DNA of 64,000 bases from Thermodesulforhabdaceae bacterium. Its GTDB lineage: Bacteria; Desulfobacterota; Syntrophobacteria; Syntrophobacterales; Thermodesulforhabdaceae. The notes under the pieces were generated by a model. That model ran no database searches, had not been told where the DNA came from, and saw only the letters and a program-made list of their open reading frames with translations. Position numbers and translations under genes: made by a program. Within the stretch, counting starts at the first letter, position 1, and each line of letters opens with the position of its first letter. Below are positions 54,385 to 63,528 of this stretch, piece by piece. The DNA is taken from the NCBI GenBank assembly GCA_037482015.1, contig JBBFKT010000011.1, forward strand, positions 1-64,000. The letters are read 5' to 3'.

Positions 54385-54696
54385 ATGAAAATTCTCTTCA
54401 TTATTTCAACAGACGATGCAGAAACGATGTATAACGCCATGAGACTTGCAAATGTAAGTGTAAAAAAAGGCGATGAAGTAAGCGTTTTCATGCTCGGAAA
54501 AGCAGTGACTTTCGAAAAACTGCCTTTAGAGCCTTTCAACGTAATGGAACAAATAAACTCCTTTCAGGGAGATTTTTATGTCTGAGGCACATGCATGAAA
54601 GCCCACGGTCTTGTGGCTTCGTCCACCTGTCCTGTCGGATGGATGGACGATCTTTACGAACTTGTGAAAGAGGCTGAAAAGATATTAACATTTTAA
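54385..54696 (+). CDS. DsrE-family selenoprotein with in-frame UGA (Sec67)
   Basis: Read through the TGA at 54583-54585 this gives 103 residues; stopping there leaves only 66. The N-terminus MKILFIISTDDAETMYNAMRLANV and VFMLGKAVTFEKL are typical of the DsrE/DsrF sulfurtransferase-like fold. After GDFYV the TGA falls exactly where relatives have the first Cys of CGTC (here Sec-GTC), and the frame continues with MKAHGLVASSTCPVGWMDDL to a TAA at 54694. GGGAGG lies seven bases before the ATG. Right after the TGA is a SECIS-like hairpin. The protein should carry or reduce a sulfur or selenium species for the molybdoenzyme just upstream. Confidence 0.87.
54597..54620 (+). promoter_or_regulatory. 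SECIS element for selenocysteine insertion
   Basis: A hairpin starting 11 bases after the UGA: eight base pairs (GAA-GCC-AC with GT-GGC-TTC) interrupted by two single bulged bases (A54600 and C54604), closing a loop that reads GGTCTT (54607-54612). Bacterial SECIS elements place a GGUC(U) loop with a bulged base in the upper stem at this distance; in E. coli fdhF the loop begins 18 bases after the UGA, here 21. SelB would bind this loop. Confidence 0.82.
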
Positions 54697-54810
54697 GCTG
54701 TTAGATTTAACAAATCTCTTGCTCATTCAGCAGATCATGATAAGAATAAAAGCTGGATTAGGTAACAATCAGGAAAAGGAATATATAAACGGGGGTAAAA
54801 AAGAAAAGCT

Positions 54811-55800
54811 TTGAAACGTGGAAGCGAAGCACTTGCAAGAGAATCTTGCACATTTGACGACGTAGAAGTAGTTAGACAACTTGCTGGAGAACGTAACAGC
54901 AACCTAAAGATCATTGAAAAACAACTCGGAGTAAAACTTCACCTAAGGGGAAATCAATTTCTAGTCGAAGGTATTGCCCCACAAGTTGATATATCTCTCC
55001 GCCTTCTCGAAGAGCTTTCTGATTTAATTCAAAGGGGATATCCAGTTTACGCAACCGATATTCTATATGCGTCTCGCATTTTGAGCGAAAACAGAGAAGC
55101 TCGCTTAAGGGATATTTTTTTCGACAGGATTATTGTGGGTTCCAATCGCAAGTCTGTTACTCCAAAAAGCCCCAAACAAAAGGAATACATAGAGGCGATT
55201 AGAAATTACGATATAGTTTTCGGGATAGGCCCAGCCGGGACAGGAAAAACCTACTTAGCAATGGCTATGGCTGTTGCGGCTCTAAGCAAACAGGAGGTAA
55301 GACGCATTATTCTAGTGCGCCCTGCGGTGGAAGCTGGAGAAAAGCTAGGTTTTCTTCCCGGTGATCTTGTTGAAAAAGTCAATCCTTACCTCAGACCTCT
55401 TTACGACGCTCTACACGATATGATGGATTTTGATGACGCTGCCAGACTGATACAAAAAGGGATCATAGAAATCGCTCCTCTGGCGTTTATGCGAGGCCGA
55501 ACTCTTAACGAATCTTTTATTATTCTTGACGAAGCTCAGAATACAACAAAAGAACAAATGAAGATGTTTCTCACCCGCCTCGGCATTGGCTCTCGAGCTG
55601 TCATTACGGGCGATATCACCCAGATCGATCTTCCTGACGAGAAGCTTTCAGGGCTTATAGAGGCTATGGAAATTCTACAGGGGATTGAAGGAATAAGATT
55701 TATCTTCTTTTCTCATAGAGATGTGGTAAGACATAAACTTGTGCAGGATGTAATCATGGCTTATGAAAGAAGCTCTGCAACGGGTGAAAGAAAGTCATAA
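54811..55800 (+). CDS. PhoH-family ATPase
   Basis: A 329-residue PhoH-like protein (YbeZ type). An N-terminal KH-like region (about 15-95) precedes the ATPase domain, with Walker A GPAGTGKTYLAMAMA (about 145-159), PAVEAGEKLGFLPGDL, and Walker B ESFIILDEAQNTT. In E. coli the protein works with the endoribonuclease YbeY, encoded two genes on. The start is a TTG at 54811, weakly preceded by GGGGGT 14 bases away. First gene of the housekeeping run phoH-pgpH-ybeY. Confidence 0.92.
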   Translation: MKRGSEALARESCTFDDVEVVRQLAGERNSNLKIIEKQLGVKLHLRGNQFLVEGIAPQVDISLRLLEELSDLIQRGYPVYATDILYASRILSENREARLRDIFFDRIIVGSNRKSVTPKSPKQKEYIEAIRNYDIVFGIGPAGTGKTYLAMAMAVAALSKQEVRRIILVRPAVEAGEKLGFLPGDLVEKVNPYLRPLYDALHDMMDFDDAARLIQKGIIEIAPLAFMRGRTLNESFIILDEAQNTTKEQMKMFLTRLGIGSRAVITGDITQIDLPDEKLSGLIEAMEILQGIEGIRFIFFSHRDVVRHKLVQDVIMAYERSSATGERKS

Positions 55801-55854
55801 AGGGACAAAGCTAAATCCGCATCCACCGATCAGAATAAAGGTTTTCTTTGTGGT

Positions 55855-57522
55855 ATGAGCAATAAAATTGCGTCCGTTTATTCACACAAAATGCTTGATA
55901 TTACCCAAAAAAGAATTGTTCCCTACTGGAAACGATGGCTCATAGCTCTTCTACTTACTCTCTTTATAACGGCTCTCTTTACTGTTCTTTACTGGAAAAG
56001 AGCAGAAACGCTGGCAGAAACCAAAATACCTTTATTTGAATTCATCATACTGCTAACAATTCTCTGCGCTGTAACGCTTACTGTGCCTTTTAACATAGGC
56101 ATGCGACATTTCGGATCCCTTAAGCTAAGTGATAAGGATGTATTATTACTGGCAATTATTATTGCCATTTACGCAGTTATATCTTTTTGGTTATCACACT
56201 TCCAGTTGCAAATTTCTGGCGGGAAATTGGGCTCCCAGGTTTTTCCTTTCGGCAGTGATCTAGAACTCGTAATTTTAGCTATTCCAATTACGGCTGCGCC
56301 AATGATCGTCACCACTTTTTTCAATGTTGCCCTAGCCTATATTCTTTCGTTTACTCTCTGTTTCGTAGTGACTCTACTTAGCCGTGGTAGCTTATGGGTG
56401 TTTATGTATTTCTTTATGGGAGCTATTCTAAGCGCCCATCTATTACATCCATACCATGATCGTATAAAGCCGATACGCACAGGTCTATGGGTAGCACTTT
56501 TCCAAACCGTCCTGATTTTCATGTCTTTGCTCATTGTAAACACAAAAGACTGGAGCTTTTACCTTTCATACGCCGTTGTTACTTTTGTAAGCGGACTACT
56601 TTCTGGTGTTTTAGCTTCCGGCTTTATTCCTCTTGTAGAGTATCTCCTTGGCTACACAACAGATATGCGCCTTATGGAACTCGCTTCAATGGATCATCCC
56701 CTTCTTAGAGAACTCATGATTCAGGCGCCCGGCACCTATCATCACAGCATGATTGTAGGTACTATGGCGGAAGCCGCTGCAAGGTCCATAGGAGCTAAAG
56801 GGCTTCTGGCTAAAGTAGCGGCTTATTACCACGATATAGGGAAAATCAAAAAACCCCTTTATTTCATTGAAAATCAATTTGGTTGTGAAAACCGCCATGA
56901 AAAGCTTGCTCCGTCCATGAGTAGTCTTATTCTGATTTCACATGTGAAAGACGGTGTTGAACTGGCAAAGCAATATAAAATAGGTCGTCCTATCATTGAT
57001 ATAATCCAGCAACATCATGGCACCAGCCTTATCTCCTATTTTTACAATAAGGCTCTGGAACTTCGTAGTAAGATCAAGCAACATAAGAAAGGGGTTGAAC
57101 TCCCTCCGGTAAACATCGAGGACTATCGTTATCCAGGTCCCAAACCTCAAACAAAAGAAGCAGGACTGGTAATGCTTGCGGACATGGCCGAAGCCGCTTG
57201 CAGATCCCTTCCTAACCCCACACCAGCACGTATTCAGGGGATGGTTTCTAAAATCATCAACCAGGCTTTTACAGACGGGCAGCTTGACGACTGCGAACTG
57301 ACTCTTCGAGATCTCCATCAAATAGCAAAACATTTTTATCAGATTCTCGCAGCGATTCATCATAAGCGTATTGAATATCCTCAACAGCAGGCAACTGAAG
57401 CAAGAAAAGGAGCGAAGGATGAACAACGAAGTGATGATTCAAAACGACCAAACGGAGCGGGGGATCGATCTGGAGAGGCTGAAAAAGGTAGCCAACCATG
57501 TCTTAGACGCCTTGGGCTGTGA
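55855..57522 (+). CDS. HD-domain membrane phosphohydrolase (PgpH-like), short form
   Basis: A 555-residue membrane HD protein of the PgpH (c-di-AMP phosphodiesterase) family. It has one N-terminal helix (about 28-48), then six or seven helices (about 60-265), then a cytoplasmic HD domain with APGTYHHSM, AYYHDIGKIKKPLYF, QQHHGTSL and LADMAEAACRSL. The large extracellular domain that normally follows the first helix in about 700-residue PgpH proteins is missing, so any external sensing is lost. The last 34 residues, polar and low in complexity, are encoded by bases shared with ybeY. No c-di-AMP synthase is in the window. Confidence 0.85.
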   Translation: MSNKIASVYSHKMLDITQKRIVPYWKRWLIALLLTLFITALFTVLYWKRAETLAETKIPLFEFIILLTILCAVTLTVPFNIGMRHFGSLKLSDKDVLLLAIIIAIYAVISFWLSHFQLQISGGKLGSQVFPFGSDLELVILAIPITAAPMIVTTFFNVALAYILSFTLCFVVTLLSRGSLWVFMYFFMGAILSAHLLHPYHDRIKPIRTGLWVALFQTVLIFMSLLIVNTKDWSFYLSYAVVTFVSGLLSGVLASGFIPLVEYLLGYTTDMRLMELASMDHPLLRELMIQAPGTYHHSMIVGTMAEAAARSIGAKGLLAKVAAYYHDIGKIKKPLYFIENQFGCENRHEKLAPSMSSLILISHVKDGVELAKQYKIGRPIIDIIQQHHGTSLISYFYNKALELRSKIKQHKKGVELPPVNIEDYRYPGPKPQTKEAGLVMLADMAEAACRSLPNPTPARIQGMVSKIINQAFTDGQLDDCELTLRDLHQIAKHFYQILAAIHHKRIEYPQQQATEARKGAKDEQRSDDSKRPNGAGDRSGEAEKGSQPCLRRLGL

Positions 57523-57910
57523 CGGCGTAGAACTCAGCATCCTTCTTACTGATGACACGACAATAAGGAATCTTAAAGCTCAATATCTCGGAATAGACAG
57601 TGCAACTGACGTAATGGCATTTCCTATGGAAGATGCTTTATTTCCTGGGGAAGAACGCCTTAAAATGCTTGGAGACGTAGTAATTTCTGTTCCGACTGCC
57701 TTTTGCATGGCTGACGATCATAAGTGCTCTGTTGAGATGGTGCTGGATCTCCTGCTGGTTCATGGTATTCTTCACTTAATAGGATACGATCATCAAGCTC
57801 CGGAAGAAGCTTCCTTAATGGACGCAAAAACTATGGAATTGCTGACCGCTCTCGGTTATGATCCATCGTCTTGGAAATGGTATCTTACAAGGGAAGCGCT
57901 ACCACAGTAG
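57419..57910 (+). CDS. ybeY: Endoribonuclease YbeY
   Basis: From the ATG at 57419, preceded by AAAGGAGCGAAGG, about 163 residues. It has the zinc-binding HGILHLIGYDH (His-x3-His-x5-His), and ATDVMAFPMED with the family Arg/Ser region. YbeY is needed for 16S rRNA 3-prime maturation and 70S quality control. The start overlaps the HD gene by 104 bases, much more than the neighbours; an in-frame ATG at 57434 would still overlap it. Confidence 0.93.
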   Translation: MNNEVMIQNDQTERGIDLERLKKVANHVLDALGCDGVELSILLTDDTTIRNLKAQYLGIDSATDVMAFPMEDALFPGEERLKMLGDVVISVPTAFCMADDHKCSVEMVLDLLLVHGILHLIGYDHQAPEEASLMDAKTMELLTALGYDPSSWKWYLTREALPQ

Positions 57911-57971
57911 TGACGACATTGAATTTGCCACGATAAGTTCAAATTGTGGCTAACCATAGGTGGAGATGATT

Positions 57972-57999
57972 GTAGGGGCGAAAAATTTTTCGCCCCTAC
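57972..57999. repeat. 28-base perfect palindrome (REP-like) before pdxJ
   Basis: The left arm GTAGGGGCGAAAAA is followed at once by its exact reverse complement, with no spacer. This GTAGGGGCG...CGCCCCTAC type recurs in many bacterial genomes as an extragenic repeat, and here it stands between ybeY and pdxJ, 23 bases before the pdxJ start. The T5 in the right arm could make it act as a terminator of the phoH-ybeY unit. Confidence 0.7.
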
Positions 58000-58021
58000 C
58001 ACAAAAAAGGGGGAAGATAAG

Positions 58022-58741
58022 ATGGTTCGCCTGGCAGTTAATGTTGATCACGTTGCTACTCTAAGACAGGCAAGAAAAGCAAAAAATCCGGATCCCATCG
58101 CTGCAGCAATCCTTGCAGAACTTGGAGGTGCCCAGGGCATAGTGGTGCACCTGAGAGAAGACCGGCGACATATTCAAGACCGTGATCTAGAACTTCTCAG
58201 ACAAACTGTTAAGACCCATCTAAACCTTGAAATGGCGATCACGGAAGAAATGCTCGCCATAGCCACGAGAATAAAGCCCGACCGTGTTACGCTGGTCCCT
58301 GAGCGAAGGGAGGAACTCACTACAGAAGGTGGGCTCAATGTGGTCGATCAGGAAGTAAAAGTTCAAGATGCTATTTCAACACTTCATCGAGCAGGTATAG
58401 AAGTTAGTCTTTTCATAGATCCGGCAGTTCAACAAATTCAGGCAGCATCTAGAGTTAGAGCAGATGTGGTGGAACTCCACACCGGTATATTCGCTGAAGC
58501 AAAAACCGTTGAAGAAAGACGGCGGCAATTTGAAATTCTAAGAAATGCGGCAAAACTTGCTAAAGAGTTGGGACTCAATGTCCACGCAGGTCATGGAGTA
58601 GATTACGAAAATGTGCTGTGGCTGAGAGAAATATCCGAGATTGAGGAATTCAGCATAGGACACGCTATAGTGGCGCGAGCCGTTCTCGTGGGCATGGAAC
58701 AAGCCGTAAGAGACATGGTAAGGCTTCTAAACTATAAGTAA
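58022..58741 (+). CDS. pdxJ: Pyridoxine 5-prime-phosphate synthase
   Basis: A 239-residue TIM-barrel enzyme that makes pyridoxine phosphate from 1-deoxyxylulose phosphate and 3-amino-2-oxopropyl phosphate, the DXP-dependent B6 pathway. Motifs are [50 protein letters not shown] and [16 protein letters not shown]. The ATG at 58022 follows GGGGGAAG and aligns with the family start; the frame is open further upstream across the palindrome, which is not part of the protein. Confidence 0.95.
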   Translation: MVRLAVNVDHVATLRQARKAKNPDPIAAAILAELGGAQGIVVHLREDRRHIQDRDLELLRQTVKTHLNLEMAITEEMLAIATRIKPDRVTLVPERREELTTEGGLNVVDQEVKVQDAISTLHRAGIEVSLFIDPAVQQIQAASRVRADVVELHTGIFAEAKTVEERRRQFEILRNAAKLAKELGLNVHAGHGVDYENVLWLREISEIEEFSIGHAIVARAVLVGMEQAVRDMVRLLNYK

Positions 58742-58791
58742 AAAGATCATTTGGCTAATGGCTACTTGTCCATTGTCAGGATGGCGGTAAA

Positions 58792-59175
58792 ATGGCAATC
58801 AGAGGAGTAGGAGTTGATATTGTCCACATCCCCAGAATCGAAGCAGCCCTTAGAAGATGGGGAGATCGTTTTCGCCGTAAGGTCTTCACAGAAAATGAAA
58901 TCCTCGCTGCCAGGAACCGTCCACGAGAGGGGAAATTCCTTGCCATGCGTTTTGCTGCCAAAGAAGCTTTTGCGAAGGCAACCGGAATGGGCATGAGGTC
59001 ACCACTTAAATGGCATGCCATTGAAGTGAAATCGGATGATCTTGGTCGCCCGGAAATTACGGTCTCAGAAGATCTAAGAAAATGGTGTGAAACTAAAAAT
59101 ATCCGACACTGGCACCTGAGTCTCTCGGATGACAATGATCATGCCATAGCTGTTGTTATTTTAGAAGGAGACTAA
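58792..59175 (+). CDS. acpS: Holo-acyl-carrier-protein synthase
   Basis: A 127-residue phosphopantetheinyl transferase with GVGVDIVHIPRIE and MRFAAKEAFAKATG (metal-binding Glu), transferring 4-phosphopantetheine to ACP. It follows pdxJ as in many bacteria and ends three bases before the nnr start, so it is co-transcribed. Confidence 0.94.
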   Translation: MAIRGVGVDIVHIPRIEAALRRWGDRFRRKVFTENEILAARNRPREGKFLAMRFAAKEAFAKATGMGMRSPLKWHAIEVKSDDLGRPEITVSEDLRKWCETKNIRHWHLSLSDDNDHAIAVVILEGD

Positions 59176-59178
59176 AAT

Positions 59179-60732
59179 ATGTATTTGCTCACAGCCGAGG
59201 AAATGGCTCAAATAGACAAATTCGCTATCCAGACAATAGGCATTCCCGGCATAGTTCTCATGGAAAATGCCGCTAGAGGCGCCTGTCAGTTTTTTGAAGA
59301 AGTCCTGCCAGATCTCTTGAATCGGCGGATTGGAGTCGTTGCCGGTCCCGGAAACAATGGAGGAGATGGATTAGCCATCGCAAGGATCCTTTCTGGAAAA
59401 GGAGCAGATGTAAAGGTTTTCTGCGTAAAACCAGCTCAATACTTCTCCCAGGATGCGCTCACAAATTATGAAATTATTACAAAACTTGGAGTGCCAATCT
59501 ATTTTCTTGACGATACCAGTTCAGAAGAATGGAACATCCTGTCTAACAGCACAGCTATAATAGACGCTTTACTAGGAACAGGCATTGCTCGTGAAGTTAC
59601 GGGAATATTCAAAAAAGCTATAGACACAATAAATTCTCTGGGAGTTCCAATCCTTTCCGTAGATATCCCGTCAGGAATTGACGGATCTACAGGGCACATA
59701 ATGGGAACCGCTGTAAATGCCTATGCTACCGCTACATTTGGCTTTCCTAAGGTCGGGCATGTGTGCTGGCCTGGAGTGCGTCATACCGGCAAACTAAAAG
59801 TAATAGACATTGGTATTCCAGGCATAGCTCTGGAACACCACCGTGTAACGCGTTACCTCCTTACCAGAGAATTCATGGCAAATGTTATAGAACCAAGATC
59901 ACCTATAATTCATAAAGGACAAGCTGGTCATGTGGCTATTCTCGCAGGATCTCCTGGAAAGACAGGGGCTGCTTCCATGTCAGCTATGGCGGCAGTAAGA
60001 GGTGGTGCCGGGCTAGTAACCCTCATGATACCTCAAAGTCTGAACCCGATACTCGAAGTAAAGCTTACGGAACCTATGACCTACCCTCTTCCAGAAACAG
60101 ATGAACAAACGGTTTCCCTTGATGCCCTTGGCCAAATTTTAGAATTTATTTCAAACAAACAGTGTTTCGCTGTCGGGCCTGGAGTATCGCTCAATTACGA
60201 GACACAAGCACTTGTTCGGCAACTTATAGTTCAATCGCCCTGCACCGTTGTTGTCGATGCGGATGCTCTCACCGCTCTCACCAAAAATACCCCAATTCTT
60301 AAAAACGCCTTATCTCCCGTAATAATCACCCCTCACCCTGGGGAAATGGCAAGGCTCCTTGAAATATCCACAACTGAGGTGCAAATAAACCGACTGGGAA
60401 TAGCAGAAGCCTTTGCTAAAAACTTTGGAGTTGTTGTTGTGCTCAAAGGACATAGAACCATTATTGCCGATCCTTCTGGAAGAATCGCCATAAACACGAC
60501 GGGTAATCCGTCTATGGCATCTGGTGGCATGGGTGATATTCTGACCGGCCTTATTTCGGCTCTTGTGGCTCAGGGCCTTGACCCCTTCGAAGCAGCCTGT
60601 GTTGGTGTGTTTGTTCATGGAGCATCCGCAGATCTTGTTATAGAAAAGCGTGGTTGGGGAACTAGAGGTCTTGCCGCTATGGACTTGCTGGATACGATTC
60701 CGGAAATTCTAAGAGAACTGGAACAGCCTTAA
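59179..60732 (+). CDS. nnr: Bifunctional NAD(P)H-hydrate epimerase/ADP-dependent dehydratase
   Basis: A 517-residue fusion of both NADHX repair enzymes. The N-terminal YjeF_N epimerase (about 1-215) has GNNGGDGLAIARIL and IVDALLGTGIAREVTG; the C-terminal carbohydrate-kinase-like dehydratase (about 230-510) has HKGQAGHVAILAGSPGKTGAA and SMASGGMGDILTGLI (ADP site). It converts the hydrated, inactive forms of NADH and NADPH back. The gene lies between acpS and tsaE, a common order. Confidence 0.93.
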   Translation: MYLLTAEEMAQIDKFAIQTIGIPGIVLMENAARGACQFFEEVLPDLLNRRIGVVAGPGNNGGDGLAIARILSGKGADVKVFCVKPAQYFSQDALTNYEIITKLGVPIYFLDDTSSEEWNILSNSTAIIDALLGTGIAREVTGIFKKAIDTINSLGVPILSVDIPSGIDGSTGHIMGTAVNAYATATFGFPKVGHVCWPGVRHTGKLKVIDIGIPGIALEHHRVTRYLLTREFMANVIEPRSPIIHKGQAGHVAILAGSPGKTGAASMSAMAAVRGGAGLVTLMIPQSLNPILEVKLTEPMTYPLPETDEQTVSLDALGQILEFISNKQCFAVGPGVSLNYETQALVRQLIVQSPCTVVVDADALTALTKNTPILKNALSPVIITPHPGEMARLLEISTTEVQINRLGIAEAFAKNFGVVVVLKGHRTIIADPSGRIAINTTGNPSMASGGMGDILTGLISALVAQGLDPFEAACVGVFVHGASADLVIEKRGWGTRGLAAMDLLDTIPEILRELEQP

Positions 60733-60791
60733 AGAAACAGAAGCGAAACAAAGAAATCAGGTTAATGTTTGCTAAACGCCTGGAATAAGAA

Positions 60792-61250
60792 ATGACGGTA
60801 GGAAGATACATCACAAAGTCAGCAGAAGAAACAATCAATCTTGGCAGATTCTTTGGATCGTCACTCAAAGCGGGTGATGTGGTAGCCCTATGGGGAGATC
60901 TGGGATCGGGGAAAACGACCTTCACAAGAGGTATTGCTCAAGCTTTGGGAATTCCCCCTTCGGTTCCAATCACCAGCCCAACATTTACTATCATCAACGA
61001 ATACCATGGCATATTGAAGCTTTATCATATCGATCTTTACAGAATAAGCGGAGCAGCAGATCTGGAAACTCTCACACTGCGAGAAATTATCTACGGCAAT
61101 GGAGTCTCCATCATCGAATGGCCTGATAGGCTAGAAGAAGGAGATCTTCCAGAAAATCGATGGGATGTCCTGTTCGATGTTATTGATGAGACTGAACGTC
61201 TGATCATAATCGAACGAAAGTTGTGGGAAAATCATGGGTCTCGCCAATAA
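60792..61250 (+). CDS. tsaE: tRNA threonylcarbamoyladenosine biosynthesis ATPase
   Basis: A 152-residue P-loop ATPase with LWGDLGSGKTTFTRGIAQAL (about 36-55) and TSPTFTIINEYHG. With TsaB and TsaD it makes the t6A modification of ANN-decoding tRNAs. The nnr-tsaE pair is standard, with about 60 bases between them. Confidence 0.92.
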   Translation: MTVGRYITKSAEETINLGRFFGSSLKAGDVVALWGDLGSGKTTFTRGIAQALGIPPSVPITSPTFTIINEYHGILKLYHIDLYRISGAADLETLTLREIIYGNGVSIIEWPDRLEEGDLPENRWDVLFDVIDETERLIIIERKLWENHGSRQ

Positions 61251-61415
61251 TATATCGCTATGGTTACTTCACCAAATGACCACCACGAGAATTTTATCCA
61301 AGACAATTAAATTTCTCTTTCGGATAAATTGATTTTTTGCTACATAGCGACTTCCTGTTTTGGCAGGGCTAAACTTTTTATATTGCGATTTTATTTTTTA
61401 CGAGGTGTTAAAGAA

Positions 61416-63485
61416 ATGGCAACACAAATTGACCGTTTAAGAAACATAGGAATCAGTGCTCACATAGACTCAGGCAAAACGACCCTTACTGAGCGGATAC
61501 TCTACTACACGAGACGCATTCACACCGTGCATGATGTAAAAGATGGGCACGGTCCTACAATGGACTTTATGGATCTCGAACGCGAAAGGGGCATCACCAT
61601 TCAATCCGCAGCCACATACTGCCACTGGAAGGGCCACGAGATAAACATCATAGATACTCCAGGACATGTGGATTTTACAATAGAGGTGGAACGAGCTCTT
61701 AGAGTGCTTGATGGAGCAATTCTTGTGCTATGTGCTGTCGCCGGTGTTCAATCACAATCTATCACGGTGGACAGGCAAATGAGGCGTTATAATGTGCCCA
61801 GGATCGCTTTCATAAACAAATGCGATCGCTTAGGGGCAAATCCCCTTCGAGTAGTCGATCAAATGAGAGAACGCCTTAACCACAACGCAGTACTGGTGCA
61901 GTTACCGTGGGGCATTGAAGGAGACTTCAAAGGGGTAATTGATCTTATCACCATGAAAGCCTATTCTTTTGAAGGACCTCTTGGAGACGATGTGGTCGAG
62001 CACGATATACCGTCAGAATACATGGATCTTGCACTGAAAAAACGCGAACAATTACTTGACATCGCATCTCTATTCTCTGACGATTTAACCGAAGCTGTTC
62101 TGGAAGATAGCGTAACGGAGGATCTCATTCACGATGCAATTCGCCGTGGAACTCTTTCTCTGAGGTTAACTCCCGTGTTCGTGGGATCGGCTTATAAAAA
62201 CAAAGGTGTTCAGAAGCTTCTCGACGGTGTGGTTCATTATCTCCCAAGTCCGCTGGATGTTTCCGTTGAAGCTTATCAGATCAGCAACCAGCAAGAATCT
62301 GTATCTATCTCTCTTGCTACCGATCCAAAGGCGCCTCTTGTAATGCTTGCCTTCAAACTCGAAGTAAGCCGTTACGGACAGCTCACTTTCTTCAGAATCT
62401 ATCAGGGACGGTTGCAAAGAGGCGATACCATTGTTAACATGCGCACTGGGCAAAAAGTTAAGGTAGGTCGAATTGGGCGAATGCATGCCCGCGATATGGA
62501 AGAGATCGAAGAAGCTGTAGCCGGTGAAATCGTGGTGCTTTTCGGCATAGACTGCGTGTCGGGCGATACTTTTACCGATGGTTCCATCCAGTGCATGATG
62601 AGTTCCATGCATGTTCCATCTCCGGTTATTTCGCTAGCCGTAAAACCGAAAAACCGTGATTCTCAGGTCAAGATAAGTAAAGCTCTCAACAGATTTACGA
62701 AAGAAGATCCCACCTTCAGATCTTACGTGGACGAGGAAACAGGGGATACAATCATATCCGGTATGGGCGAATTACATCTTGAAATTTACATCGAGCGAAT
62801 GAGAAGGGAATATCAGGCTGAAGTTGAAGTAAGCCCTCCACAGGTAGCCTATCGGGAAACTATAACCCGTAGAGCACAATTTGATTACACACACAAAAAG
62901 CAAACAGGGGGAGCGGGACAATACGGGCGTGTTGCGGGCTACATTGAACCCCTTGAAGAAGGTGAATATGAATTTGTAAACGAGATTGTAGGTGGAGTCA
63001 TACCAAAAGAATTCATCCCCTCCTGCGATACTGGCTTTAGAGCCTGTCTCAATAAAGGTGGACTTGGGGGATTTCCGATTGTTGGTGTAAGAGTGGTTAT
63101 CAATGACGGAGCCTACCATCCCGTGGATTCATCAGACATTGCCTTCCAGCAGGCAGCCATCGGCGCTTTTAGGTCAGCTTACGAAAAAGCCCAGCCTATT
63201 CTTCTCGAACCAATAATGCGAGTAGTGGTCGAGACTCCAACAGAATTTCAAGGCGCAGTGCTTGGTAGTCTAAACCAGAGGCGAGGAATAATCGTAAGCA
63301 CATCGGAAGATGGTAGATTTTCTAATGTGGAAGCGGAAGTGCCTCTGGCAGAAATGTTCGGATATGCCACAACTCTTCGCTCCATAACTCAGGGCAAAGC
63401 AGAATTTACAATGGAATTTGCCAGATATAATCCTGTGCCAAAACAAATTGCTGATGATATTATAAAGTCGAGGAAATCAAAATAA
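61416..63485 (+). CDS. fusA: Elongation factor G, spd/mitochondrial-like subtype
   Basis: A 689-residue translocase GTPase from the ATG at 61416 (GAGGTG eight bases upstream). G1 is [12 protein letters not shown], switch I reads [29 protein letters not shown] and G3 [10 protein letters not shown]4 NKCDR. The switch I wording and the YC in place of the usual TT match the spd EF-G1/mitochondrial EF-G1 type found in spirochaetes, planctomycetes and some Desulfobacterota rather than canonical FusA. It sits with tsaE, not with rpsL-rpsG-tufA, so a second EF-G elsewhere is likely. Confidence 0.9.
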   Translation: MATQIDRLRNIGISAHIDSGKTTLTERILYYTRRIHTVHDVKDGHGPTMDFMDLERERGITIQSAATYCHWKGHEINIIDTPGHVDFTIEVERALRVLDGAILVLCAVAGVQSQSITVDRQMRRYNVPRIAFINKCDRLGANPLRVVDQMRERLNHNAVLVQLPWGIEGDFKGVIDLITMKAYSFEGPLGDDVVEHDIPSEYMDLALKKREQLLDIASLFSDDLTEAVLEDSVTEDLIHDAIRRGTLSLRLTPVFVGSAYKNKGVQKLLDGVVHYLPSPLDVSVEAYQISNQQESVSISLATDPKAPLVMLAFKLEVSRYGQLTFFRIYQGRLQRGDTIVNMRTGQKVKVGRIGRMHARDMEEIEEAVAGEIVVLFGIDCVSGDTFTDGSIQCMMSSMHVPSPVISLAVKPKNRDSQVKISKALNRFTKEDPTFRSYVDEETGDTIISGMGELHLEIYIERMRREYQAEVEVSPPQVAYRETITRRAQFDYTHKKQTGGAGQYGRVAGYIEPLEEGEYEFVNEIVGGVIPKEFIPSCDTGFRACLNKGGLGGFPIVGVRVVINDGAYHPVDSSDIAFQQAAIGAFRSAYEKAQPILLEPIMRVVVETPTEFQGAVLGSLNQRRGIIVSTSEDGRFSNVEAEVPLAEMFGYATTLRSITQGKAEFTMEFARYNPVPKQIADDIIKSRKSK

Positions 63486-63528
63486 TGCCCGTAAGAAGAA
63501 CAACTCAGGGCAAAGGGAGGATTTGAGT

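Noticed and set aside
54385-54585. Truncated or frameshifted DsrE pseudogene ending at the TGA
   Set aside because: The reading frame continues cleanly past the TGA, the codon falls on a conserved Cys position and a SECIS-type hairpin follows, so a selenocysteine codon explains it better than decay.
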